A DNA stretch of 64,000 bases, from assembly GCA_036493595.1 (NCBI GenBank), contig DASXPN010000106.1, positions 40,085 through 104,084 of the forward strand. Direction: 5' to 3'. Position 1 is the stretch's first letter. The number at the start of each line of letters is the position of its first letter. The translations under genes were made by a program, and so were the position numbers. Below are positions 32,973-41,388 of this stretch, piece after piece. The stretch is from DATAES01 sp036493595 (lineage in GTDB: Bacteria; Actinomycetota; Acidimicrobiia; Acidimicrobiales; JACDCH01). The notes under the pieces were generated by a model that ran no database searches, was not told the DNA's origin, and was given only the letters and a program-made list of their open reading frames with translations.

Positions 32973-34112
32973 GTGGATCTGTCCTTCACCCCTGCCGAGG
33001 AAGCCTTCGCGGCAGAGATCCGCGAGTGGCTACGCGCCCACGTCGAACTCGCCCCGAGCTTCGACTCGATCGACGACGAGCTCGAGTGGGGACGGCGCTG
33101 GCAGGAGACGCTCGCCGGCGATCGATGGGTCGGCATCCAGTGGCCCCGCGAATACGGCGGACGCAACGCGACGCCCGTCGAAGTCGCGCTCTACAACGTC
33201 GAGTACGCGCGCAGTCGCGCCCCGCAGCCGGTCAACCGCGTCGGCATCAACCTCGCGGGCCCGACGTTGCTCGCCCACGGCACCGACGCGCAGAAGACGC
33301 GCTGGCTGCCGAGCATCCTCGATGCCAGCGAGCTGTGGTGCCAGTTGTTCAGCGAACCCGGCGCGGGGAGTGACCTCGCGTCGCTGTCCACCCGCGCGAC
33401 GCCGACGGACGACGGCTGGCTGCTCACCGGTCAGAAGGTGTGGACCTCCTACGCCCGCCAGGCCCGGTGGGGCATCTGCCTCGCTCGCACCGCGCCGCTC
33501 GACGAGGCCCCGAAGCACCGGGGTATCTCGTATCTCGTCGTCGACATGCACACCAGCGGCATCGACGTCAGGCCGTTGCGCCAGATCACCGGTGAGGCCG
33601 AGTTCAACGAGGTGTTCCTCGACGAGGTGTTCGTGCCGCACGACCATCTCGTCGGTGGTCGCAACCAAGGATGGGCGGTGGCGAACACCACCCTTGCCCA
33701 CGAGCGCGGCACTGCGTTCCCGTTCAAGGAACAGGTCGTGCACGAGTCGTACATAGACGAGCTCTTCGATCTCGCCGCGACGCATCGCCGCCTCGACGAC
33801 GTCGAGGTGTCCGACGCGCTCGTACAGGCATTCGTCGAGCTACGCATCCTCCGGCTGCACAACTGGCGAACGCTGTCGCGGCTTGGTCGCGGGGAACAGC
33901 CCGGCCCGGAGTCGAGCATCGTGAAGATGGCGTGGACGGACATGACGCAGCATCTGTCCGACGCTGCCCTTCTCGTCCTCGACGAGAGCGCGCCGCTGTC
34001 CGGACCCTGGTCGCGCCAGTGGCTCTGGTCGAAGGCGGCGTCGATCGCCGGCGGCACGAGCGAGATCCAGCGCACCATCATCGGCGAACGCCTCCTCGGC
34101 CTCCCCCGCTGA
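32973..34112 (+). CDS. acyl-CoA dehydrogenase, large subunit type
   Basis: 379 residues from GTG. WPREYGGRNATPVEVALYN, LFSEPGAGSDLASLSTRA, LTGQKVWTSYARQARW and AGGTSEIQRTIIGERLLGLP mirror the large subunit at 5175, so it belongs to the heteromeric class. No small-subunit gene follows directly; the orphan small subunit at 54070 could be its partner, but this is a guess. Cotranscribed with the acyl-CoA synthetase. Confidence 0.9.
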   Translation: MDLSFTPAEEAFAAEIREWLRAHVELAPSFDSIDDELEWGRRWQETLAGDRWVGIQWPREYGGRNATPVEVALYNVEYARSRAPQPVNRVGINLAGPTLLAHGTDAQKTRWLPSILDASELWCQLFSEPGAGSDLASLSTRATPTDDGWLLTGQKVWTSYARQARWGICLARTAPLDEAPKHRGISYLVVDMHTSGIDVRPLRQITGEAEFNEVFLDEVFVPHDHLVGGRNQGWAVANTTLAHERGTAFPFKEQVVHESYIDELFDLAATHRRLDDVEVSDALVQAFVELRILRLHNWRTLSRLGRGEQPGPESSIVKMAWTDMTQHLSDAALLVLDESAPLSGPWSRQWLWSKAASIAGGTSEIQRTIIGERLLGLPR

Positions 34113-34124
34113 CCGCGTCCGCTC

Positions 34125-34172
34125 AATGTTGGTGCCATTGCGGGGCTATGGCCCCGCAATGGACCCGGAGTT
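34125..34172. repeat. dispersed 48-bp palindromic repeat, copy 2
   Basis: Differs from copy 1 by one base, C to T at 34147. Read on the minus strand, that change turns TGG into the TAG that ends the GMC oxidoreductase, whose last eight residues (NSGSIAGP) are encoded by the repeat. Confidence 0.9.
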
Positions 34173-35879
34173 CGGCACGTCGAGGACGTCGACGGCGGCG
34201 AGCTGGCAGGCGGCGCGGTGCGCGAGCGCGACGAGGGTGAGCGTCGGGTTGTAACCGGCCGAGGTCACGAACACCGACGAGTCGGCGCAGATCATGTTCT
34301 CGACGTCGTGGAAGCGACTCGCGCTGTCGACGACAGACGTCCGTGGATCGTCACCCATGCGGCACGTACCCATCACATGTCGCGACGCCGGTGCGATGCC
34401 GAGAGGGCTGATGTCGTGCAGGTCGAGGTCACCTTGCGGAGGTGACGTCGTGGAGAACGCGAACTCGGCGCCCGCGTCCTGCATCACGGCTTCGAGCAGG
34501 GGCGCGTAGTGGTCGGACGCGACCAGTTCGTGCGCGTGGGGCCTGTAGGTGACGCGACCGGCGGCGAAGCCCCACGCATCGACGATCGAAGGATCGAGGT
34601 CGACGCGGTTCGATGGTTGCGGGAGGTCCTCCGCTTGCATCGTGAACGCGAACAGACGATCACGGATGGCGGAGTCACGCATGGAGACGTTGTGCTGCGG
34701 ACCGGACGGGTACGTCATCGATTCCATCAGCGGCGTGCCGCCGCCACCGTGTTCGACCGTGCCACCGCGGATCCATGGCAGTCCGGCGGCGTGGGCGGCG
34801 GCGAGGGCGTGCTCGTCCGGAACCATGAAGTCGTCGTGCAGATGGGTCACGCTGCGGCCGCGCTCACCGTGCAGCGAGAACGGGAAGATGCCGACCGTGA
34901 AGGTCTGGAAGTGGTACATGAGGTTGCGGCCGACGAGGTTCGACGAGTTGCCCACCTCCGACCGCAACAACAACCGCGGCGTCTCGAACGCACCCGCCGC
35001 CAGCACGACGTGCGCGGCGCGCACCTCGCGCAGCGCGTTGCGGGCGGCGACGTCGAGATAGCGCACACCGGTCGCTCGCCGCCGGCCGCCGTCGAGCATG
35101 ATCTCGGTCACGTACGCGTCGGGTCGCACCTCGCATCTACCGGTGCGCAAGGCTCGTCGCAACGACGAGATCGGATCGCCCTTCGCATGGATGGGGCAAC
35201 CGAAGCCGCCGCAGTAACCGCAGTTGTTGCAGGCGGGCCGGTCGTCGTACGGGACCGAGTTCACACCAGTCGGCGCGCGATACGGATGCAATCCACGCGC
35301 CGCCGCCGCTTCCGACGTGAGGATGGCGCCGAACATGTCCGGCCCGGGCGGCATCGGGTACGGGCCGCTGCGCCACGCCGCGAAGGGGTTGGCGTCCGCG
35401 TCGCCGGCCACCCCGATCAGCCGCTCGACGATCGCGTAGTGCGGCTCGAGATCGTCGTACTGCACGGGCCAGTCCGCGACCGCGGCGCCGTCGATGCCGC
35501 CGCGAAAGGAGAGAAGGTGGAAGTCCTCCTCGCGGAGGCGGGGAAGCTTCCCGTCCGCGTGGAAGCCACCACCACCCACCGTCGACGGCAGGTTGTTGAC
35601 CTCACCCGTGATCAGCCGCTCACCGTCCGCCTCGGAGCGCCGGTACGTTCGCGGCTCGAGGAACGGATCCGGTCCGAGGAAGTGGCGGCGGCTGAACTTG
35701 ATCTCGTCGTTCGACAGATCACCTGACGGGTCGAACGGAGCCTCGAGCGAGACGAGGTGGTTGCGCCCTTTCTCGAGGACGATCACGGACCATCCCGCCG
35801 CGGTCAGCACGTCGGCGACGGTCGAACCACCGGGGCCCGAGCCGACGATGACCGCGTCGCAGTCGAGGTCACCGGGCAC
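34146..35879 (-). CDS. GMC-family FAD oxidoreductase
   Basis: 577 residues from GTG. The FAD dinucleotide loop is AVIVGSGPGGSTVADVL; HVMGTCRMGDDP and SVFVTSAGYNPTLTLVALAHRAA close the fold as in cholesterol oxidase/gluconate dehydrogenase relatives. A cysteine cluster CNNCGYCGGFGCPIHAKG near residue 218 is typical of the gluconate-2-dehydrogenase/fructose-dehydrogenase branch. It overlaps the subunit-3-like gene by 11 bp, so it likely works as a membrane- or periplasm-facing alcohol dehydrogenase complex. Its C-terminus lies in a dispersed repeat. Confidence 0.9.
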   Translation of the reverse strand: MPGDLDCDAVIVGSGPGGSTVADVLTAAGWSVIVLEKGRNHLVSLEAPFDPSGDLSNDEIKFSRRHFLGPDPFLEPRTYRRSEADGERLITGEVNNLPSTVGGGGFHADGKLPRLREEDFHLLSFRGGIDGAAVADWPVQYDDLEPHYAIVERLIGVAGDADANPFAAWRSGPYPMPPGPDMFGAILTSEAAAARGLHPYRAPTGVNSVPYDDRPACNNCGYCGGFGCPIHAKGDPISSLRRALRTGRCEVRPDAYVTEIMLDGGRRRATGVRYLDVAARNALREVRAAHVVLAAGAFETPRLLLRSEVGNSSNLVGRNLMYHFQTFTVGIFPFSLHGERGRSVTHLHDDFMVPDEHALAAAHAAGLPWIRGGTVEHGGGGTPLMESMTYPSGPQHNVSMRDSAIRDRLFAFTMQAEDLPQPSNRVDLDPSIVDAWGFAAGRVTYRPHAHELVASDHYAPLLEAVMQDAGAEFAFSTTSPPQGDLDLHDISPLGIAPASRHVMGTCRMGDDPRTSVVDSASRFHDVENMICADSSVFVTSAGYNPTLTLVALAHRAACQLAAVDVLDVPNSGSIAGP

Positions 35880-36462
35880 GCGGGATCTCCGTCTTCACTC
35901 GCCCGGACACCTCATCGTCGGTGTACCCGCGCGGCTGGATGTCGCCGACCCAGCCAACGGAGTCCCACGCCATGAACGAACGGTTGCCGCCGTATACCGG
36001 ATCGCCGTACATGCCCTCGCACGCGTGCTCGTACAAGAGACGCTTGAACCCGTGATCGCGATCGAGGCGGCGGTCCTGCTCGTCGCCGTCGACGTCGACG
36101 AAGTCGTTGCCGAGCGCGCCGAGCCCGTCGCGGTAGCGCTGCTGCCACCCGACGACGGGACCGTTGAACTCGCGCTCCGCGCGTCCTTGCGAACCTTCGA
36201 GGCGCGTGCGCCACGCCAGCTCTTCCATGGGCCCGAGCGGCATCCAGCGCTCGAACGAGGCGTCACCGCCCCACCGCCCGGAGAACGGACCGCCCGCGAA
36301 GATCCGCGGTGGATCGAAGGTGAACGCACCGAGCATCGTGTCGACGTAGTCGGCCACGCCGGCGCGAGACGCACCGGGCGCGCCCTCGCCGTTCGGCGGG
36401 ATCAATCGATCGACGGCCGCCGACACGATGGCGAGCTCGTGCTCGTCGAAGAACGCCGGCAC
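35869..36462 (-). CDS. gluconate 2-dehydrogenase subunit 3-like protein
   Basis: 197 residues from GTG. FFDEHELAIVSAAVDRLIPPN is the hallmark opening of the subunit-3 family, and a helical body with DHGFKRLLYEHACEGMYGDP and NRSFMAWDSVGW follows. Usual members have a Tat signal; none is seen here, so it may travel with, or be anchored by, the GMC subunit. It lies between hydantoinase A and the GMC gene. Confidence 0.83.
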   Translation of the reverse strand: MPAFFDEHELAIVSAAVDRLIPPNGEGAPGASRAGVADYVDTMLGAFTFDPPRIFAGGPFSGRWGGDASFERWMPLGPMEELAWRTRLEGSQGRAEREFNGPVVGWQQRYRDGLGALGNDFVDVDGDEQDRRLDRDHGFKRLLYEHACEGMYGDPVYGGNRSFMAWDSVGWVGDIQPRGYTDDEVSGRVKTEIPRAR

Positions 36463-36471
36463 GCTCGTCGC

Positions 36472-38571
36472 TCAGCCGTCGACCGGGCGGAGCTCGTACG
36501 ACGAGTGCTGCCCGAGCGTGCACGTCCAACCGGGCGCCACCGCGATCACCGTGAACAGCTCCTCGACCAATGCCGGACCCACGATCGACGCGCCGGGGCC
36601 GAGCACGGTGCCGTCGTACACCGGCGTGCCGACGTACTCGGTTCCCCAATACACGGGCCGCGACCCCTTGCGCGCCGCCGAAGCGTCGTCGACCGACCCG
36701 AGCTCTGCCAGGTGGTTCGGCTTCTCGGTCTCACCGCGCGCCATCAGTCGCACACCGCGCACTTGAGGTTGCTGGTTGCGGAAGGCGAACCCGCGATCGC
36801 GCTCGTGTTGGTCGTGGAATCGCTGGGTGAGGTCGAGCAGGCCATTGGCATCGAGATGCGGCCCTTCGGGGACGGGCACGCTCATGTCGGAGTTCTGGCC
36901 GCTGTACGCCATCTGCACGTACAGCTCGGTGACGACCCGGCCCGGTTCGAGACCCGCCGGCGCCAACTCCTTCGCCGACTCGTCGACGAGTTCGTCCATG
37001 AGGGCCCGCAAGCGGGTGAGGTCGACTTGGCTGATGGGGACGACATACGAGCGCACGAGATCGACGCCGTAGTCGGCGACCAGTAGGCCGAGTGCGGAGA
37101 ACGCGGGCGCGGTCTTCGGGACGAGCACCCGCGTCGTGCCGAGCTCCGTCGCCAGCGCGCACGCGTGCAGGGGACCGTTGCCGCCGTACGCGATCATCGC
37201 AAGATCGCGCGAATCGGCTCCGTACGACGCGAGCACGCGCCGCATCGCGTTCGCCATGTTGGCGTTCACGATGCGCTCGATACCCCACGCGGCCTCGACC
37301 CCATCGATCGACAGCGGTTGCGCGACGTCGCGCTCGATGGCGGCACGGGCCGCGTCCGCATCCAACGTCATCCGTCCGCCCGCGAAGTCCTCGGTCGGCA
37401 GGTAGCCGAGGACGCAGTCGGCATCGGTCACCGTGGCGTCCGCCCCGCCGCGCCCGTAGCACGCGGGCCCCGGCATCGAGCCGGCCGACTCGGGGCCGAC
37501 GAGCAACGCGCCCTGGCGGACCCGCGCGATCGATCCTCCTCCGGCGCCGACCGACCGGACGTCCACCATCGGGATGCCGATGTAGTAGCGGTACCGCCAC
37601 GTGCGGTCGGTGCGAACCTCCGGTCGCCCACCGCGCACGAGGCAGATGTCGAACGACGTGCCGCCCATGTCGACGGCGATGAAGTCGGTGGCCGATGCTG
37701 CATGTGCGGCCACGGCTGCGCCCATCGCGCCACCGGTCGGCCCCGAGCCGAGCAACGTCACGGCCCGCTTGGAGACGTAGTCGGGCGGCATCACACCACC
37801 GGTCGCCTGCATGATCAGCACCTGCCCCGCGTAGCCGGCGGCCCGCAGCTGCTCGACGAGATGGGACGTGTAGCGCGCGATGCGAGGAGCCACGTACGCG
37901 TTGACGAGTGTCGTCGACACCCGCTCGAACTCGGGCCCGCCTTGCATCACCTCGTGCGACAGCGAGACGTGCTCGACGTCGGGAAACTCCTCGAGGATGA
38001 GCTCGAGCGTGCGCCGTTCGTGCGCCGGATTGACGAACGAGAAGAGGTACATGACCGCGAGCGAGGTGCAGCCGAGTTGGCGCAGCCGTTGCACCCCGGC
38101 GCGAACCGCGTCCTCGTCGAGCTCTTGCAGGACCTCGCCGTCGAACGCGCATCGCTCGGGGATGGGGATGCGGGCACGGCGGCGGGCGATGGGGGGCGGG
38201 GCCGGATACGACGGGTCCCAGATCTCTTCCTTGTGCACCCGCCGCATCTCGATCTCGTCCCGATGACCTTGCGTCACGAGAAGACCGGTCGGCGCGCCGT
38301 CCATCTCGATCATCGTGTTGTCGGCGGTCGTGGTGCCGTGGACGACGACATCGAGGTTGCGGCACAGCTCACCGAGCGGCAGGCCGAATCGCTCCGCGAG
38401 CTGCTCGATGCCGCGCATCACGCCGATCGACTGGTCCTCCAACGTGGACGGTGTCTTGTCGAGGACGACCTCGCCCGCGGGTGTCACGCAGATGAGGTCG
38501 GTGAACGTCCCGCCGACATCACACCCGATCCGGTATCCCATCGCGCCCGTTGTCCCCATGGTTGTCGCCAT
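36472..38571 (-). CDS. hydantoinase A/N-methylhydantoinase A-like ATPase subunit
   Basis: 699 residues. IGCDVGGTFTDLICV is the actin-like ATPase phosphate-1 motif; VVHGTTTADNTMIE, FIAVDMGGTSFDICLV, GAGGGSIARV and the C-terminal IVGPALVEELFTVIAV fit the HyuA family. These proteins, with HyuB, hydrolyse hydantoins/5-oxoproline or form ATP-dependent carboxylases for ketones such as acetone and acetophenone. It lies 3 bp after the HyuB stop. Substrate is open; a ketone made by the GMC enzyme is one possibility. Confidence 0.9.
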   Translation of the reverse strand: MATTMGTTGAMGYRIGCDVGGTFTDLICVTPAGEVVLDKTPSTLEDQSIGVMRGIEQLAERFGLPLGELCRNLDVVVHGTTTADNTMIEMDGAPTGLLVTQGHRDEIEMRRVHKEEIWDPSYPAPPPIARRRARIPIPERCAFDGEVLQELDEDAVRAGVQRLRQLGCTSLAVMYLFSFVNPAHERRTLELILEEFPDVEHVSLSHEVMQGGPEFERVSTTLVNAYVAPRIARYTSHLVEQLRAAGYAGQVLIMQATGGVMPPDYVSKRAVTLLGSGPTGGAMGAAVAAHAASATDFIAVDMGGTSFDICLVRGGRPEVRTDRTWRYRYYIGIPMVDVRSVGAGGGSIARVRQGALLVGPESAGSMPGPACYGRGGADATVTDADCVLGYLPTEDFAGGRMTLDADAARAAIERDVAQPLSIDGVEAAWGIERIVNANMANAMRRVLASYGADSRDLAMIAYGGNGPLHACALATELGTTRVLVPKTAPAFSALGLLVADYGVDLVRSYVVPISQVDLTRLRALMDELVDESAKELAPAGLEPGRVVTELYVQMAYSGQNSDMSVPVPEGPHLDANGLLDLTQRFHDQHERDRGFAFRNQQPQVRGVRLMARGETEKPNHLAELGSVDDASAARKGSRPVYWGTEYVGTPVYDGTVLGPGASIVGPALVEELFTVIAVAPGWTCTLGQHSSYELRPVDG

Positions 38572-38574
38572 CCC

Positions 38575-40398
38575 TCAGCGAGGGGGGCGGCGGGATTCGC
38601 GCAGCTCTTTGGTGGCGGTCTCGTCCACCGCGAGGGTGAGATCGTCGAGTGAACCGGTCAGTACGACGCCGTAGTCGCGCGTTGCTCCGGCCATCGACAC
38701 GTACTCGTCGAGCACGTCATCGAGCACCGCGTGTGGGTCGCGGTCGAGCGGGTCGCCCCATCCGCCGCCGCCGCCGTAGTCGTAGTTGAGCAACTGCCCG
38801 GCAGCCATCGGCACCCAGTCGGCCGTGTGCTGCACGACGAAGGGGTCATCGGACTGGTAGCGGATCGTGAGCTTGTTCGGCTCGCCGGGCATGCCGCCGC
38901 AGATACCGGGCATCGGGTACTTCATGCCGACGACGTACGTGTAGACCTTCGCCGGCACCCGCACTTCCTTGACGTAGTGGCTCCCGCACAGCCCCCGCCA
39001 CTGGCCCGGGCCGCCGGAGTCGGTGCGGTAGTCGCGCTCCCATTGCACGTGCGGGTACAGCGATTCGTTGATCTCGGCCGTGGCCTTCCACAAGTTGCCG
39101 AAGGAGGCGTTCTGCGCGCCCCACGCGTCCATGCCGCGCGCCGCGTTGCACCATCCCGCATAGACCTCGGCCGAATGATCGGTGAACGTCTGCCCGGTGC
39201 GCGGATCGACCCCGACGATGACCGTCGGGATGCCCGTCTTGTAGGTCTGGGGCACGGCCTTGTCCGGCAGCACGTGCTGCATCGCGACCGCGATCACCTC
39301 GCCGACGTCGGCACCCGGATGATGCGTACCCGCCGACACCGGTTTGCCCGGTGGTGGGTTCAACACACAACCCGACGGCACGACGAGCTCGACGGAATCG
39401 AAGAAGCCTTCGTTCTTCGGTATCTCGGGATCCATCATGGCTGCGATCTGGGCGATGGTGTACCCACGGGTGTTGCCGAACGTCGACCACGCTTGCAACT
39501 CGGGCCGTGTGTCGCTGCCGGTGTAATCGATGATCAAGCGATCGGCGTCCACCGTGATCTTCACGTGCAGGTGCACGTCGGGGTGTCCGAGCGGATCGTG
39601 GTCGACGTACGCATCGCCCTCGTAGACGCCGTCGGGCCACGCGCTGACCTCTTCACGGAAGCGCCGTGCGGCGTAATCGATCATCGAGTCGATGGACTCT
39701 TCGACCGTGCGCGTCGAGTAACGAGCGACGATGTCGCCGAGCCGTTGCGTCGCGATCTGTGCCGCGCCGATCTGCGCGCGCAAGTCACCGATGTAGTCGG
39801 GCAGGCGGTTGTTGGCCTGCAGCGCGTAGAGCACGTCTCGCCGCTCGACGCCGCGGTCGATCACCTTCACGACCGGCCAGCGCACGCCTTCACCCCAGAT
39901 GTCGTTGGCGGTGACGTTGTAACCGCCCGGTACTGCGCCGCCCGTGTCGCCGTGGTGGCACTGGATCGATGCGATCAGCACCATCCGCCGCGTACCGGTG
40001 GCGGGATCGTCCGCGAAGCACGGCGCGAACACGTTGTAGTCGGGGAGGTGTCCGCCGCCGTGATACGGGTCGTTGGCGACGAACACATCGCCCTCGCGGA
40101 ACTCCTCGGCGCCGAGGAAGTCCAACGCGAAGCGCACGGGCAGGGTCGACGTCAGCATGAACTGCGGGATCCCGACCGACAGTGCCGCCAGTCGCCCTCG
40201 CCCGTCGAGGATCGTGGCGTTGCGCTCGTTCGACTGGTTGAGGATGGGCGTGGTGGCCGTGCGCGACACGTATGTCGCCATCTCGAAGCACACCGTCTCC
40301 ATGCACGAACGGATCACCTCGGCCGTGACCGGGTCGACGGTTCGATCGGCAGCCAAGCGCTCCCGGCGGCCAGCAAGTTGCACCATGTCGACGTTCAT
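38575..40398 (-). CDS. hydantoinase B/N-methylhydantoinase B-like subunit
   Basis: 607 residues. FEMATYVSRTATTPILNQSNERNATIL in parts, FVANDPYHGGGHLPDYN and HHGDTGGAVPGGYN (metal-site-like His/Asp residues) and the C-terminal NYDYGGGGGWGDPLDRDP are family features. It pairs with HyuA as the catalytic half. It heads the four-gene operon; its ATG is 37 bp from an operator shared with the PqqC/TenA-fold gene. Confidence 0.9.
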   Translation of the reverse strand: MNVDMVQLAGRRERLAADRTVDPVTAEVIRSCMETVCFEMATYVSRTATTPILNQSNERNATILDGRGRLAALSVGIPQFMLTSTLPVRFALDFLGAEEFREGDVFVANDPYHGGGHLPDYNVFAPCFADDPATGTRRMVLIASIQCHHGDTGGAVPGGYNVTANDIWGEGVRWPVVKVIDRGVERRDVLYALQANNRLPDYIGDLRAQIGAAQIATQRLGDIVARYSTRTVEESIDSMIDYAARRFREEVSAWPDGVYEGDAYVDHDPLGHPDVHLHVKITVDADRLIIDYTGSDTRPELQAWSTFGNTRGYTIAQIAAMMDPEIPKNEGFFDSVELVVPSGCVLNPPPGKPVSAGTHHPGADVGEVIAVAMQHVLPDKAVPQTYKTGIPTVIVGVDPRTGQTFTDHSAEVYAGWCNAARGMDAWGAQNASFGNLWKATAEINESLYPHVQWERDYRTDSGGPGQWRGLCGSHYVKEVRVPAKVYTYVVGMKYPMPGICGGMPGEPNKLTIRYQSDDPFVVQHTADWVPMAAGQLLNYDYGGGGGWGDPLDRDPHAVLDDVLDEYVSMAGATRDYGVVLTGSLDDLTLAVDETATKELRESRRPPR

Positions 40399-40435
40399 GC
40401 GCCGTACCCCTTGGTGAGCGTACCGACCACGCTAC

Positions 40436-40451
40436 CTGACGCTCGTGTCAG
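40436..40451. promoter_or_regulatory. TGAC-N6-GTCA operator, site 11
   Basis: CTGACGCTCGTGTCAG, between the hydantoinase operon (37 bp) and the PqqC/TenA-fold gene (22 bp). Confidence 0.75.
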
Positions 40452-40473
40452 GTATCGACTACGGTTTTCGACG

Positions 40474-41262
40474 ATGGGAACGACTGGGGCCGACACCGGC
40501 GTGCGGGCGTTCAAAGACGTCCGGGGGCACGGCGCGGCCGCTGAGGCACTGCCGGTAGAGCAATTCATGGACGAGCTCGAGGCACTCATCCCCGAAGTGG
40601 TGCCGACCCGCAACCAGGTGTGGCAAGCGGTGGCGGACGGCACGCTGTCAGACGAGTACGTCAAGCGGTTCTGCAAGGAGTACTACTTCCTCGGCAAGTG
40701 GTACACGGCCGAGTTCGGGTCGCTCGTGTCCAACGCGCCCGACATCGACGCCCTCACGCTCGACCGGAGCGAGCACTTCATCCATTGGTGCCAGAACCTC
40801 GCCGACGAGACCGGGTTCGCCGGTGATCGCAACCACGTCGACATGAAGGTCGAGTGGGCCCACCTCATCGGCGTGAGCGACGACGAGCTCATGACGTATC
40901 GCCCCATCCCCGAGACCATCGGCCTCGTGTTCACGAGTTGCTTCTACATGCGCCGCTCGTACGAGGAAGGCCTCGCCGCGTTCGGATGGGCGGGCGAGCG
41001 GTTCGCGGCGTCGACGGGCTACGCCCAGATGATGTACGAGGGCCTGCGCGACCACTACGGCGTCGAGGTCGAGAACTTCAAGGTCCACGCCTACGCAGAG
41101 GCGGACCACGGCGACGCCGCGGATTATCTGCTCCGGCAGGTGGCCACGACGGCCACGCAGCAACGCCGCATCCGCACTGCCGTCGAGCACACGCTCGTGC
41201 TCCGCAACGCCCGCAACGTCGCCCTCAACCGCTGGTTGGACGAGCCCGGCGCATTGCGCTGA
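40474..41262 (+). CDS. PqqC/TenA-fold (haem-oxygenase-like) protein
   Basis: 262 all-helical residues. VENFKVHAYAEADHGDAADY carries the His-x3-Asp-x-x-His-type ligand set of the haem-oxygenase-like fold, seen in PqqC and in diiron oxidases of that fold; HVDMKVEWAHLIGVSDDEL and SYEEGLAAFGW occupy the expected earlier helices. It may be a cofactorless or diiron oxygenase. The link to the divergent hydantoinase/GMC operon through a shared operator is the main clue; a link to PQQ made elsewhere is possible because a PQQ-like propeller is also in the regulon. Confidence 0.78.
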   Translation: MGTTGADTGVRAFKDVRGHGAAAEALPVEQFMDELEALIPEVVPTRNQVWQAVADGTLSDEYVKRFCKEYYFLGKWYTAEFGSLVSNAPDIDALTLDRSEHFIHWCQNLADETGFAGDRNHVDMKVEWAHLIGVSDDELMTYRPIPETIGLVFTSCFYMRRSYEEGLAAFGWAGERFAASTGYAQMMYEGLRDHYGVEVENFKVHAYAEADHGDAADYLLRQVATTATQQRRIRTAVEHTLVLRNARNVALNRWLDEPGALR

Positions 41263-41267
41263 CCGAA

Positions 41268-41285
41268 CCGGCCCCCGAGGGCCGG
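41268..41285 (+). terminator. GC hairpin after the PqqC/TenA-fold gene
   Basis: CCGGCCC (41268-41274) and GGGCCGG (41279-41285) pair perfectly over a 4-nt loop, 5 bp after the stop. No T-run. Confidence 0.45.
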
Positions 41286-41388
41286 CCCCGGAGGGCCTGG
41301 ATGGGCGCTCGTCGCAGGGAGACACGCCGGTTTTGCCGAAATTCCCCTGTTGACAGACGCTCGCGAACGGTTGCGCTCAGGGGGTGAT

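Noticed and set aside
38731..40473. Long plus-strand extension upstream of the PqqC/TenA-fold gene
   Set aside because: It is antisense to hydantoinase B with shadow-like composition; the ATG at 40474, behind the operator, starts the real protein.
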